A stretch of 37,796 nt of DNA from Candidatus Binatia bacterium (GTDB lineage Bacteria > Desulfobacterota > Binatia > UBA9968), in assembly GCA_036504975.1 (NCBI GenBank), contig DASXUF010000030.1, forward strand, positions 1 through 37,796. The letters run 5' to 3'. This document shows, in pieces, positions 1 to 7,706 of the stretch (its first letter is position 1; each line of letters opens with the position of its first letter). The notes below the pieces were generated by a model. The model worked only from the letters and a program-made list of their open reading frames with translations. It made no database searches and had not been told where the DNA came from. The translations under genes were made by a program, and so were the position numbers.

Positions 1-77
1 TATGGGATCTCCACTGGGTGAAAGAGCTGGATGACGAAGGCTTCATCGATGGTTTGATAACGCAGATGAGACACTGA
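1..77 (+). CDS. 3' end of a solute-binding protein (partial)
   Basis: An open frame enters from the left edge, with its first full codon at 3 and a TGA stop at 75-77. It encodes about 24 residues, including WVKELDDEGFIDGL. This resembles the C-terminus of the gene at 266-1294 (LLRELEKENFFARL), so the truncated gene is probably a paralogous NMT1/THI5-like periplasmic binding protein. That is inference from a short alignment. The fragment alone does not establish function. Confidence 0.45.
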   Translation, partial: WDLHWVKELDDEGFIDGLITQMRH

Positions 78-80
78 CGG

Positions 81-281
81 AACTTCGTAATCCTATGCCT
101 GAAAGTTTTCGCGGCCCGCGCAAATTTTTCAACGGTCCCGAACTCTGGGACGGGGGGATTTACTCGCGCCAAGACGCCAAGAACGCAAAGTTAAAAGAAA
201 TTTTTCTTGGCGGCCTTTGCGCCTTTGCGCGAGATATTCCCATTTGGTTGAGGCTTTGCCGCGCTATGCTCTTCGTCGTGA
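81..281. repeat. Composite intergenic repeat E-D-I, copy 1
   Basis: Three repeat modules lie end to end. Module E (81-138, with AGTTTTCGCGG) recurs at 3758 and 33082. Module D is an imperfect palindrome with arms at 163-190 and 206-233 (GCGCCAAGACGCC / CTTTGCGCGAG). Module I (241-281, with TTTGGTTG and CTCTTCGTCGTGA) recurs at 4067, 16948 and 33284. The same order E, D, I is seen at 33082-33346. Module I runs into the start of the next gene. Confidence 0.7.
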
Positions 282-1294
282 AAAATATCTCTTTCAATGT
301 TGCGCTCGCATTGTTGCTTGCCCTGGTTTCTGCAGGTCGGGCAATCCCGCAGGAGAAAAAGCTCGAAGGCCTCAACGTCGCTTATACATCGGCCACTGCA
401 ACGCGGGCTCCGCTTTGGATTGCGAAGGAAACCGGTCTGTTTGAAAAATATGGACTCGACGCCAAGCTCATTTACATCCGGGCGGGCAGCCCATCGATCA
501 GCGCTCTCATTTCGGGCGACGTGCATTTGAGTTCCGATCCGGCCTCCGCCGCGGCCATCGCGGCCGCGCGCGGCGCCCCCGTCGTCGTCATCGGCACTTA
601 TGGTTTGGCGAGCTATCGGCTGGTGGCCCATCCCTCGATCGCGTCCCTACAACAGCTGAAGGGCAAGACCATCGGCAGCGTTCGTCCGGGCAGCGGGCCG
701 GATGCGCTACTCTACCGCTTCCTTCCGAAGCTCGGCCTGGTTCCCGGGCGCGACGTGACGATCCTTCCGACCGGCATTTCGGAATCCAACAAGAGAATCC
801 AAGGAATGCTCCAAGGCAACTTCGACGCCACTCTGGCAAGCTGGGATAACATCGTTCAAATGGAAATCCTGGGGCAAAAAATCAACGTTCTCGCCGACCC
901 CGCTGAGTTTGGCGTTCGCACCACGGTGAGCGATCTTACCTCCACGCGGCAGGTCTTGAAGGAGCGCCGAGCGGCCGTGAAGGGATTTCTGCGGGCTTTT
1001 GTCGAGGCCGGGTGGATGGGACGCCGGGACAAAGAGCTGGCGTTTCGCATTTTTCGAAAATATCTCCGAGTTGAAGATCCCAAATTGTTGGACTCCATGC
1101 ATAAGAACTACCTGGGGCCGGGAAATCCGTTGAAGCCTTATCCCTTGGAAGAGGCGCTGGAAGCTGATATCGAGTACCTCAGCAAAACGCTCGTCCCCGA
1201 ACTCAAGGGGAAAAGCGCCGCCGACTTCATCGACGCCGGCCTCCTCCGAGAGCTCGAAAAAGAAAATTTCTTCGCCCGTCTGGAGCAGCGATGA
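266..1294 (+). CDS. NMT1/THI5-like ABC transporter substrate-binding protein
   Basis: This is a periplasmic binding protein of the NitT/TauT/THI5-like class, about 342 residues. It starts with a hydrophobic signal peptide ending near SAGRA. The mature part opens with LNVAYTSATATRAPLWIAKE, the usual first strand and helix of this family (mimic of sulfonate, nitrate or pyrimidine binders), and carries KGKTIGSVRPGSG and a C-terminal helical tail. The ATG at 266 lies within repeat module I; the in-frame GTG at 278 would give a tighter signal peptide (MKNISFNVALALLLALVSA) and may be the real start. An upstream extension to 95 is open but is repeat sequence. No permease or ATPase gene follows, so the transport partner is unknown. 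The ligand cannot be deduced. Confidence 0.85.
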   Translation: MLFVVKNISFNVALALLLALVSAGRAIPQEKKLEGLNVAYTSATATRAPLWIAKETGLFEKYGLDAKLIYIRAGSPSISALISGDVHLSSDPASAAAIAAARGAPVVVIGTYGLASYRLVAHPSIASLQQLKGKTIGSVRPGSGPDALLYRFLPKLGLVPGRDVTILPTGISESNKRIQGMLQGNFDATLASWDNIVQMEILGQKINVLADPAEFGVRTTVSDLTSTRQVLKERRAAVKGFLRAFVEAGWMGRRDKELAFRIFRKYLRVEDPKLLDSMHKNYLGPGNPLKPYPLEEALEADIEYLSKTLVPELKGKSAADFIDAGLLRELEKENFFARLEQR

Positions 1295-1344
1295 AAAATC
1301 TATTGTCCTGTCTAAGGAGTTCAATGAATAGTTTACGCCCTTCT

Positions 1345-1438
1345 GTACCCCCCTTTGGCAAAGGGGGGCAAGGGGGGATTTCGAGAGCGCTGGCAGATAA
1401 AATCCCCCTTAGTCCCCCTTTTTCAAAGGGGGATTTTC
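1345..1438. repeat. Repeat family A doublet
   Basis: Two hairpins built from CCCCCTTT...AAAGGGGG arms, one near 1347-1380 and one near 1402-1435, separated by a short spacer. Members of this family occur at least eight more times in the window. The copy lies between the stop of the solute-binding protein and the ribosome-binding site of the next gene. Confidence 0.8.
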
Positions 1439-1480
1439 ATAACTTCAGCCGCACTCGCGATTATTATAAGGAGTAGACCG

Positions 1481-2521
1481 ATGGGAGAAATTCTCGGCAT
1501 CGGGATGACCCATGCGCCGCACCTTCAGTTTACCGACGAGAGCATGGCCAATGTTCTCAAGCGCCTGCTCAAAAGCGAGCGCACGCCCGCCGAGATGAAG
1601 GATGCAAAGAACTGGCCCGCGGGGATGCGCGCGGAGTGGGGCAGCGATGAGGGACTCACGGCCGCGCGCAGCCATCGCGCGGCTCTGCTCGAGGGCGTGC
1701 GCGCCGCGCGCGCGGCGCTCGACGCCTTCAAACCCGATTTCGTTTTAATCTGGGGCGATGACCAGTACGAAAACTTTCGCGAGGATTTGGTGCCGCCCTT
1801 CTGCGTCTACGCTCTCGATGAAGTGGACTGCGCGCTCTTTAAGGGGAGCGACGGTCTCGGCGCCAGCGCGAACGTCTGGAACGAGCCGGCGGACAAAGTC
1901 GTGAAAGTCAAAGGGCACCGGGAGGCGGCCAATCTTCTCGCGCGGAAGTTGCTCGCGAGCGGGTTTGACGTGGCGTGGTCCTATCGATTGCGCCACGCCG
2001 AGGGGCTGAGCCACGCATTCGCGCGCACGCTTCTCTACTTGGACTACGATCGCAAGGGTTTTGCCTATCCCGTTATCCCTTTCCACGTGAACTGCTACGG
2101 CAGCGATTTGAGGATCAAAGGAGAATCTATCGAGGGCCGGCCGCCGCCGTCGCCGCTGCCGTGGCGTTGCTACGACCTGGGGAAACAAGTTGCACACATC
2201 ATGGAGGAAAGCCCGTGGCGCGCAGCGCTGGTCGGCTCGTCGAGCTGGTCGCACGGGACGCTCACGGCGAAGCATCACTTCCTCTACCCGGACGTGGAGG
2301 TGGACCGGCAGCGCTTTTCGGAGCTCAAGTCCGGGGAGTTACGGAAGTGGCGCGATTTGGACCATGATCAAATGCGCTCCTCGGGGCAGCACGAGATGCT
2401 GAACTGGATCTGTCTTGCGGGCGCTATGGAAGGGCGCAAGGCTTCGCTCGAACTTTTTGTCGAGTCTTACATTTTCAACTCGGATAAGGCTACGGTCTTA
2501 TTTCCCCCCGGGGTGCAATAG
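1481..2521 (+). CDS. Class III extradiol dioxygenase (LigB-like) homologue, His-to-Gln variant
   Basis: A 346-residue LigB-superfamily protein. The family opens catecholic or gallate-type rings using Fe(II) held by two His and one Glu. The N-terminal THAPH (His11) and the late HEMLNW (Glu305) match two of the three metal ligands of LigB. At the position of the second His, usually a DH pair, this protein has WGDDQYENF, so Gln95 replaces His. SSSWSH (His258) and GLSHAF (His178) may be second-shell residues. The start at 1481 is supported by AAGGAG at 1468-1473; upstream open sequence is repeat-derived. Downstream lies a second LigB-like gene that keeps both His. Function could be ring cleavage with an altered metal site or a non-oxygenase role. 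Confidence 0.8.
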   Translation: MGEILGIGMTHAPHLQFTDESMANVLKRLLKSERTPAEMKDAKNWPAGMRAEWGSDEGLTAARSHRAALLEGVRAARAALDAFKPDFVLIWGDDQYENFREDLVPPFCVYALDEVDCALFKGSDGLGASANVWNEPADKVVKVKGHREAANLLARKLLASGFDVAWSYRLRHAEGLSHAFARTLLYLDYDRKGFAYPVIPFHVNCYGSDLRIKGESIEGRPPPSPLPWRCYDLGKQVAHIMEESPWRAALVGSSSWSHGTLTAKHHFLYPDVEVDRQRFSELKSGELRKWRDLDHDQMRSSGQHEMLNWICLAGAMEGRKASLELFVESYIFNSDKATVLFPPGVQ

Positions 2522-2522
2522 C

Positions 2523-2574
2523 GGCCCTCACCCCTTCCCTCTCCCGCTCGCGGGAGAGGGTGAGGGAGAGGGCA
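2523..2574. repeat. Repeat family B hairpin
   Basis: A strong inverted repeat with CCCTCACCCC / GGGTGAGGG outer sequence and CTCTCCCGCTCGCGGGAGAG at its centre. Further copies lie at 14339, 15236 and 31861. It sits between the two LigB-like genes and could stabilise or attenuate the transcript. It lacks the U-run expected of an intrinsic terminator. Confidence 0.75.
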
Positions 2575-2603
2575 AACTTGCGAAAGCAGCCTGGTAGAGA
2601 GAG

Positions 2604-3461
2604 ATGGCAAAGCTCGTAGAGATCATCGGCATCACGCACAGCCCGAATTTGCCGGGGATGATCCTGGAGCCCAATCCCGAGCCGGCGATCGTTCAGGCGG
2701 CCGAGGACTACGAGTCGATGAAAAAAAGAATGGCCGGCTTGAGGCCCGATCTGCTGCTCGTGATCGCAAGCGATCATCTGAACCAGTTCTTCATGGACAA
2801 CATGCCGCCGTTTCTGATTGGCAAAGCGCCAAGGGCCGAAGGGCCGTTTGCGCATGAGATGCGCACGTTCGGCATAGCGCCCTATCGCGCTGAGATCGAC
2901 GTCGACGTGGCAAAGGGTCTGCTGCAGTCGGGGTCGAAGCTGGGCGTAGACTTCGCCTTTTCGGACGAGTTTCGGCTGGATCATGCCTTTACCGTGCCGC
3001 TCAATTTTATCCGGCCGGAAATGGATTTGCCCATCGTCCCCATCTTTACCAATGTCATGGCGCCGCCCATTCCGCCGGCGCGCCGTTTTTACGAAGTCGG
3101 CAAGGCGATACGGAGGATGATCGAGGAGCTGCCCGCGGATAAGCGCGTGGCCGTGGTGTCGAGCGGTCATCTCGCGATCGAGATCGGCGGACCGAAGGAA
3201 GGGCGTTCCTCTTCGGACCCGGAGTTCGATCGGCGGATGATGGATCTGATCGGCAGGGGAGATGTCGAGACCGTCATTGAGGAAGCAACCTGGGATCGAA
3301 TGATGGCGGCCGGAAACGTGACTCCCGGTTTCTCTAATTTCGTATTGCTGATGGGACTGGCTGATGGGAAAGCGCCCAACGCTTCGGGAGTGCGCTTCCC
3401 GAAATCCAAAGGATCGGTTCCGTATATGGCCTGGGATATTGAAACGGGAGTGCTACCGTGA
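2604..3461 (+). CDS. Class III extradiol dioxygenase catalytic (LigB-like) subunit
   Basis: A 285-residue LigB-superfamily protein likely to cleave a catechol-type ring between or beside its hydroxyls. GITHSPNLPG carries His12 and LLVIASDHLNQFF carries His58, the two expected His ligands. The third ligand is less clear: the segment aligned with the Glu-bearing helix reads PGFSNFVLLMGLAD, with Gly242 where Glu is expected by my hand alignment. His127 (RLDHAF) and His189 (SSGHL) may be active-site bases. The stop overlaps the GTG start of the LigA-like gene by four bases (GTGA), so the two chains are probably translationally coupled and form an alpha-beta enzyme like protocatechuate 4,5-dioxygenase. 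Substrate unknown. Confidence 0.82.
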   Translation: MAKLVEIIGITHSPNLPGMILEPNPEPAIVQAAEDYESMKKRMAGLRPDLLLVIASDHLNQFFMDNMPPFLIGKAPRAEGPFAHEMRTFGIAPYRAEIDVDVAKGLLQSGSKLGVDFAFSDEFRLDHAFTVPLNFIRPEMDLPIVPIFTNVMAPPIPPARRFYEVGKAIRRMIEELPADKRVAVVSSGHLAIEIGGPKEGRSSSDPEFDRRMMDLIGRGDVETVIEEATWDRMMAAGNVTPGFSNFVLLMGLADGKAPNASGVRFPKSKGSVPYMAWDIETGVLP

Positions 3462-3745
3462 GCCGATACCAGGTGGACAAGGTGATGCGCGAGGTTATCC
3501 TGGACGAGAAGGCCTTGAGCGCCTTTAGAGCGGACGGAACGAAGTTTCTCGAAGGCCGCGACCTGACAGAAGAAGAAAGAGCGGCGTTGATCGACGTCGA
3601 TTACGCCGCGCTCTACCGGCTTGGAGCTCATCCTTTTCTTCTCAACGGCTTTACGCCGCGGGCGTGGAAGGGCGACAAAGCGGCCTTGCGCGCCGAGTAC
3701 AGAAAAAAGATCGCGCCGTTCGGCTATCCGGACTTCTCCACGTAG
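3458..3745 (+). CDS. LigA-like small subunit of extradiol dioxygenase
   Basis: A 95-residue, mostly helical protein resembling the LigA (alpha) domain of protocatechuate 4,5-dioxygenase. Family-like features are the helix LTEEERAALIDVDYAALYRLG followed by AHPFLLNGF, which in LigA packs over the active site of the beta chain. Translation starts at GTG 3458, inside the stop of the LigB-like gene, which points to coupled synthesis and a heteromeric complex. The family is non-catalytic itself. The C-terminus (FGYPDFST) ends just before a long repeat-filled gap. Confidence 0.75.
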   Translation: MSRYQVDKVMREVILDEKALSAFRADGTKFLEGRDLTEEERAALIDVDYAALYRLGAHPFLLNGFTPRAWKGDKAALRAEYRKKIAPFGYPDFST

Positions 3746-3757
3746 CGCGGTGTCTCA

Positions 3758-4183
3758 AACTTCGTAATACTATGCTTAATAGTTTTCGCGGCTTGCGCAA
3801 ATTTTCTTGGCACCGATCCTAAGTTGCGGAATCGACAAGAAAATACGATCTCACCACGAAGGACACGAAGGAAGAAACGAAGGGAGAAGGCATCTCGCGC
3901 AAAGACGCAAAGTCCGCCAACGCTCCTCAAATCCCCCTGTTTCCCCCTTTGTCAAAGGGGGATGAAAGGGGGATTTCTGAATTTCTTTGCGTGCTTGGCG
4001 TCTTGGCGCGATGACTTAAACTTCGTGCTCTTCGGAGCGCCTTCGTGGTGAAATGTTTGTTTCTACTTTGGTTGCGGCGTAGCTGCGCTGTGCTCTTCGT
4101 GGTGAGAGGATTTTAACCACGAAGGACACGAAGGTCGCGAAGGAAGACAACACGGCTCGCGCAAAGGCGCAAAGTGCGCCAAG
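3758..4183. repeat. Repeat cluster with three-level nested palindromes (E, C[D[A]], I-C, C-D)
   Basis: This fills the 492-base gap before the aldolase gene. Module E is at 3758-3829. A C palindrome has outer arms at 3851-3871 (CACCACGAAGGACACGAAGG) and 4021-4051. Inside it lies a D palindrome with arms at 3895-3920 and 3986-4011, and inside that a family A unit at 3931-3974. A module I with a C half follows at 4067-4105, then a C half at 4116-4134 and a D half at 4156-4183. I see no gene in this stretch. Short open frames here are repeat sequence. Confidence 0.75.
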
Positions 4184-4237
4184 GGAGACGGTCAATAATC
4201 CGGCCTGGCAATTTTTGAAAGGTAAGAAGAGGATTTC

Positions 4238-4993
4238 ATGGCACAGAAAAAAAATCCAACGATAGCAGATCTGAAGCGACGCCTGATAGACGCGATCAGA
4301 GTCCTCAGCGCGGAGGGCGTCCTGGACGGGTCCGGCCACTTGAGCGTAAAGATTCCTGGAACGGAAACCTTTCTCATCAATCCGAGATACGCGGGGATCC
4401 TCGCCGATCCCGCGGACCTCTGCGCCGTCGATTTTTCTGGAAAGAGAATTGCAGGGAAGGAACCGATCCCCCTGGAGACCCCCATCCACAGCGTCATTTA
4501 CCGGACGCGTTCCGATGTCGGAAGCGTTCTCCACTGCCACCCTCGATTTGGCATACTCATGGGACTGCAGGAGTCCGGTCTGATCCCTTTCAATCGTGAC
4601 GCCAGGATGTTCGCCGACGGAGTTCCGGTTTTTCCGGACAGCGCCGGCATTCGTACGGACAAGCTTGCGTCGCAGATGGTGGAAGCGATGGGCGATCACT
4701 ACGCCGTGTTTCTCAAAGGCCACGGCATCGTCGTTTCAGAGCGGACGATCGAGGGCACGGCGGTCTCCGCGATCCGGTTGGAGAGAGCGGCGCGCGATCA
4801 ACTCTTGCTCGCGTCGTTCAGCCCGCCCCGGCCTCTGACGGATGGGGCCAGAGGCAGGATCCGATCTCGAATGGATCATCCCTATCGGATATGGCCGTAC
4901 CTTTTATACCAGCACGGGATTAGATCAAAGAAAGAGGCGAAGCGACTCACCCGCTCGATGATGAAGAATATCTGGCCGGACGAAGTGCCATAA
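4238..4993 (+). CDS. Class II aldolase/adducin family protein
   Basis: A 251-residue protein of the zinc-dependent class II aldolase (FucA/AraD/adducin) fold. The expected residues are present: Glu80 in PLETPIH (position of the FucA catalytic Glu), His99 and His101 in LHCHP, and His162 in KGHG. GSGHLSVKIP is the usual N-terminal glycine-rich strand. In the aromatic setting it could cleave a hydroxy-oxo acid produced after ring opening, or act as a decarboxylase, since both reactions occur in this fold. AAGAGG lies about 6-11 bases upstream of the ATG. The gene stands alone between a repeat block and a promoter. Confidence 0.85.
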   Translation: MAQKKNPTIADLKRRLIDAIRVLSAEGVLDGSGHLSVKIPGTETFLINPRYAGILADPADLCAVDFSGKRIAGKEPIPLETPIHSVIYRTRSDVGSVLHCHPRFGILMGLQESGLIPFNRDARMFADGVPVFPDSAGIRTDKLASQMVEAMGDHYAVFLKGHGIVVSERTIEGTAVSAIRLERAARDQLLLASFSPPRPLTDGARGRIRSRMDHPYRIWPYLLYQHGIRSKKEAKRLTRSMMKNIWPDEVP

Positions 4994-5113
4994 AAGCCCA
5001 CCGCCGTTCGCTTGGTCAATCTGGTGCGACCACCATAAACGAGCAGTGATCGTAGGCCGGCAAAAGGCAAAACGGAATGACAACTGAGATTTGTTCGCCT
5101 GGGATTGTGTGCC

Positions 5114-5142
5114 TTGACACGATAACCGGCTGCGCATATAGA
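5114..5142 (+). promoter_or_regulatory. Predicted sigma-70-type promoter
   Basis: TTGACA at 5114-5119 and TATAGA at 5137-5142 are separated by exactly 17 bases, close to the housekeeping consensus. Transcription would begin near 5149, about 35 bases ahead of the CoxG-like gene. A short inverted repeat (AGAC...GTCT) overlaps the expected start site. The 191-base gap carrying it is free of the window's repeat families, which makes a functional promoter more credible. Confidence 0.65.
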
Positions 5143-5184
5143 CTCTCGGTCTAAATAGTGATTGATCATGATGGGATTTGATAA

Positions 5185-5646
5185 ATGAAGATCGAGGGAC
5201 GTTTCATGTTTCCGGCCGCTGCGCAGGAGGTGTGGAACTTGTTGACTGATCCGCAGTCGCTTCAAGCATGCACGCCGGGCTGTAAGAAGTTGACTGAAGT
5301 GGGCGCCGACGAATTCGCGGCCACGATGGAAATCGGCGTCGGCCCCATCAAGGGGACGTTCGGCGGCAAGATTTCGCTGCGCGAAAAAAATCCACCCTTG
5401 AGCTACAAGCTCGTTGTCGAGGGCTCCGGCGCCGCCGGGTTTGTGCGCGGCGAGGGGACGCTCACGCTGGACGAAGCCGAAGGCGACAAGACGGCCGTTC
5501 TCGTGAGCGGCGACGCGCAGGTAGGAGGTCTCATCGCCGGCGTCGGCCAGCGTCTGCTTGAGGGAGTGTCGAAGCAAATGATGGGGCAATTTTTTCGTTG
5601 CCTGCAGAGTCAGCTTGCGACACGAATCGCAAAATCCAGTGGCTGA
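5185..5646 (+). CDS. CoxG-like SRPBCC protein
   Basis: A 153-residue protein of the CoxG/SRPBCC (START-like) family. It opens with GRFMFPAAAQEVWNLLTDP and has LQACTPGCKKL, then VGPIKGTFGGKISL, matching the CoxG pattern. In carboxydotrophs CoxG anchors CO dehydrogenase to the membrane, and homologues often accompany molybdenum hydroxylase genes. No transmembrane anchor follows the domain here; the protein ends in a short helix. It is the first gene after the predicted promoter and precedes the dienelactone hydrolase and the FAD, 2Fe-2S and large hydroxylase subunits. It probably serves that enzyme. Confidence 0.85.
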   Translation: MKIEGRFMFPAAAQEVWNLLTDPQSLQACTPGCKKLTEVGADEFAATMEIGVGPIKGTFGGKISLREKNPPLSYKLVVEGSGAAGFVRGEGTLTLDEAEGDKTAVLVSGDAQVGGLIAGVGQRLLEGVSKQMMGQFFRCLQSQLATRIAKSSG

Positions 5647-5669
5647 TCGTCATAACAGAGGAGGATTTT

Positions 5670-6407
5670 ATGCCGCTTGAAAAGGTGCGCATTCCGCGCG
5701 GCGCCACGACCTTTGCAGGCGTCCTGGCCGTGCCAGAGGGTCGAGGGCCATTTCCGGGGATCATCATGATCCCGACAATCAAGGCTCTGGATGAGTTTGC
5801 CGCCGACGTCGTCGAGCGGCTTGCCGCGGAGGGCTTCGTAGCGTTGGGAGTGGATATCTTCGATCATCCCGGGATTCCGGAAGATCCTTTCAAAAGGCCG
5901 GGGTGCCAACCTGATGAGCAAGTGCTGGGAGATTTAGACGCGGCTTTGGCCATGCTGCGAAGCCATCCGCTGGTCGGCGATCAACCGGTCTTTGCGTGGG
6001 GCTATTGCATCGGCGGCCGCTTCGCTCTCCTCTGGCCGACCTATCAAGCAGAGTTGGCCGGCGCGGCTTCCTTTCATGGATTTCCTACCAACGACACGAG
6101 GAATCCCAACACGCCCACTCAGCCGCTGGACCGCGCATCGCATCTGCAGACGCCGGTGATCGCCTGCTTCGGCGAGGCGGACCGTCTCGTGCCGATGAAG
6201 GACGTGCATGATTACCGGAAAGAGCTGGAGGCGCAGGGAAAAATATTTGAGGTTCACACCTACCCCGGCGCCGATCACGGCTGGACAAACGCGAAAGGCC
6301 CCGCGTATCGTAAGGAAGCTGCCGACGATTGCTGGAGTCGCGCTCTGGAATTCTTGCGCCGCCACGCAACGACGAAAACCAGGGCGGCCTCGGCTGGAGG
6401 CAGGTAA
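5670..6407 (+). CDS. Dienelactone hydrolase family protein
   Basis: A 245-residue alpha/beta hydrolase of the dienelactone hydrolase family. The nucleophile elbow GYCIGG places Cys113 as nucleophile, with Asp171 (GEADRLVP) and His203 (GADHGW) completing the Cys-Asp-His triad typical of the family. Known members open lactones formed after ortho ring cleavage, but many act on other esters. The segment corresponding to the family's HE motif reads IPTIKAL, so the usual triad-activating Glu is not evident and the substrate may differ. The ATG at 5670 has AGAGGAGGA about six bases upstream. It follows the CoxG-like gene by 23 bases and is likely in the same transcript. Confidence 0.85.
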   Translation: MPLEKVRIPRGATTFAGVLAVPEGRGPFPGIIMIPTIKALDEFAADVVERLAAEGFVALGVDIFDHPGIPEDPFKRPGCQPDEQVLGDLDAALAMLRSHPLVGDQPVFAWGYCIGGRFALLWPTYQAELAGAASFHGFPTNDTRNPNTPTQPLDRASHLQTPVIACFGEADRLVPMKDVHDYRKELEAQGKIFEVHTYPGADHGWTNAKGPAYRKEAADDCWSRALEFLRRHATTKTRAASAGGR

Positions 6408-6474
6408 AGAACCAGCCAAACATATTTCAAATTCTCCGTTGGATTTTGGATTTACAGAACGCAAAAAAGATGAC

Positions 6475-6583
6475 TCGCGCAAAGACGCAAAGCACGCCAA
6501 GGTTTCTCAAATCCCCCTCTTTCCCCCTTTGTCAAAGGGGGATGAAAGGGGGATTTTTTTGCGGTCTTGGCGTCTTGGCGGGA
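6475..6583. repeat. Nested repeat D[A]
   Basis: A D palindrome (arms at 6475-6501 and 6558-6583, GCGCAAAGACGC / GGCGTCTTGGCGGG) contains a family A unit at 6511-6555 in its loop. It sits in the 253-base gap between the hydrolase and the FAD subunit gene. The arrangement repeats that at 3895-4011 almost base for base. Confidence 0.75.
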
Positions 6584-6660
6584 TAAATTGTGTTGAAGCC
6601 CTTTTGTTCAAGATTTGTGGTGGGACAGAGCACCAACATACAAGTGGCACAGAGCGATCT

Positions 6661-7557
6661 ATGAAACCGCCCCGATTTGATTATTACGATCCTAGAACCC
6701 TGCAAGAGGCGCTGGAGATTCTTGACGCGCACCAGGGCGACGGCAAGGTTCTCGCCGGCGGGCAGAGCCTGATGCCGCTGTTGAACATGCGTTTGGCGCG
6801 GCCAAAGGTCGTCGTCGATATCAATCGGATCCAAGCTCTGAGCTATATCCGTCCGATGGAAAGCGGCGTCGCGATCGGCGCGAATGCGCGCCAGCGCGCC
6901 CTGCAACAAGAAAATCTTATCGCCGAGCGCCTGCCGCTGCTGCGCGAGGCGGCGTATTACATCGCGCACCCGCAGATTCGCAGCCGCGGAACCATCTGCG
7001 GCAGCCTCGCGCACGCCGACCCGGCGGCCGAGCTGCCGGCTCTGGCGATGGCGCTCGATGCGGAGCTGGTGGCCACCGGGCTCAGAGGAGCGCGAACCAT
7101 CCCGAGCGACTCCTTCTTTCTAAGTTTCTTTACGACAGACTTGCAGCCCAACGAAATTCTCACCGAGGTGCGCTTTCCCGCGCCGCCCAAGGATATGGCC
7201 TGGTCGATTCTTGAAGTGAGCCGGCGTCATGGCGACTTCGCGCTCGTTGGGATCGTTGCCGGGTTGGCCGTGGACCAGGAGCGGCAGGCGGTGACCGACG
7301 CTCGTCTGATTTACTTCGGCGTCGGTCCGACTCCCATCAGGGTTAAACAGGCCGAAAGAGCGCTTATCGGGCAGCGTCCGGCAGAGGCGGCATGGGACGC
7401 CGCCGCGCGAGTCGCCGGCCAAGGGATCGATCCCAGCAACGATATTCATGCCACGGAGGAATATCGCCGCGCTGTCGCCGCGACGCTGACCAAACGCGCG
7501 CTCCGCGCCGCGCTCGGGAAGTTAAAAGATCTGAATGCTTCGACGGGCTCAGCATGA
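6661..7557 (+). CDS. Molybdenum hydroxylase FAD-binding (medium) subunit, set 1
   Basis: A 298-residue FAD subunit of the xanthine dehydrogenase/CO dehydrogenase family (CoxM type). LAGGQSLMPLLNMRLARP (residues 31-48) and TICGSLAHADPAAELP (111-126) are the two FAD-binding motifs. The chain moves electrons from the 2Fe-2S subunit to an acceptor. The ATG at 6661 begins the conserved MKPPRFDYYDP segment; everything upstream in frame is repeat sequence. The Shine-Dalgarno is weak. The last residues (NASTGSA) are encoded by a family F repeat that runs across the stop codon. The 2Fe-2S and large subunits follow directly. Confidence 0.92.
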   Translation: MKPPRFDYYDPRTLQEALEILDAHQGDGKVLAGGQSLMPLLNMRLARPKVVVDINRIQALSYIRPMESGVAIGANARQRALQQENLIAERLPLLREAAYYIAHPQIRSRGTICGSLAHADPAAELPALAMALDAELVATGLRGARTIPSDSFFLSFFTTDLQPNEILTEVRFPAPPKDMAWSILEVSRRHGDFALVGIVAGLAVDQERQAVTDARLIYFGVGPTPIRVKQAERALIGQRPAEAAWDAAARVAGQGIDPSNDIHATEEYRRAVAATLTKRALRAALGKLKDLNASTGSA

Positions 7558-7692
7558 ACGGGAAACTATCCATGTTTTCAAGAAGTAATCCGTTGACTCA
7601 TCCGTTCGTCCTGATCCCTCGACAGGCTCGGGACTAAAGGCTGTCGAGGGAGCCTGTCCTGAGGCCCCTCGAAGGATCGAAGGATGAACGGA
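7536..7692. repeat. Repeat family F block
   Basis: One F unit at 7536-7562 (GCTTCGACGGGCTCAG) overlaps the 3' end of the FAD subunit gene. A second block at 7600-7692 has a perfect 10-bp hairpin, CCCTCGACAG (7616-7625) with CTGTCGAGGG (7641-7650), flanked by CCGTTCGTCCTGA and GGATGAACGG. Family F recurs at 10661, 16885, 22270, 26255 and 30474. Confidence 0.75.
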
Positions 7693-7706
7693 GTTAGAGG
7701 TCACTA

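Noticed and set aside
95-265. N-terminal extension of the solute-binding protein to an ATG at 95
   Set aside because: The extension is encoded by repeat modules E, D and I and would put about 57 extra residues before the signal peptide.
1345-1438. Rho-independent terminators at family A and B hairpins
   Set aside because: The stems are strong, but a consistent U-run after the stem is missing, and many lie inside apparent operons. A weak attenuation role cannot be excluded.
3758-4183. CRISPR-like array
   Set aside because: Repeats are of several families, palindromic, unequal in spacing and dispersed through the window; there are no regular spacers or cas genes.
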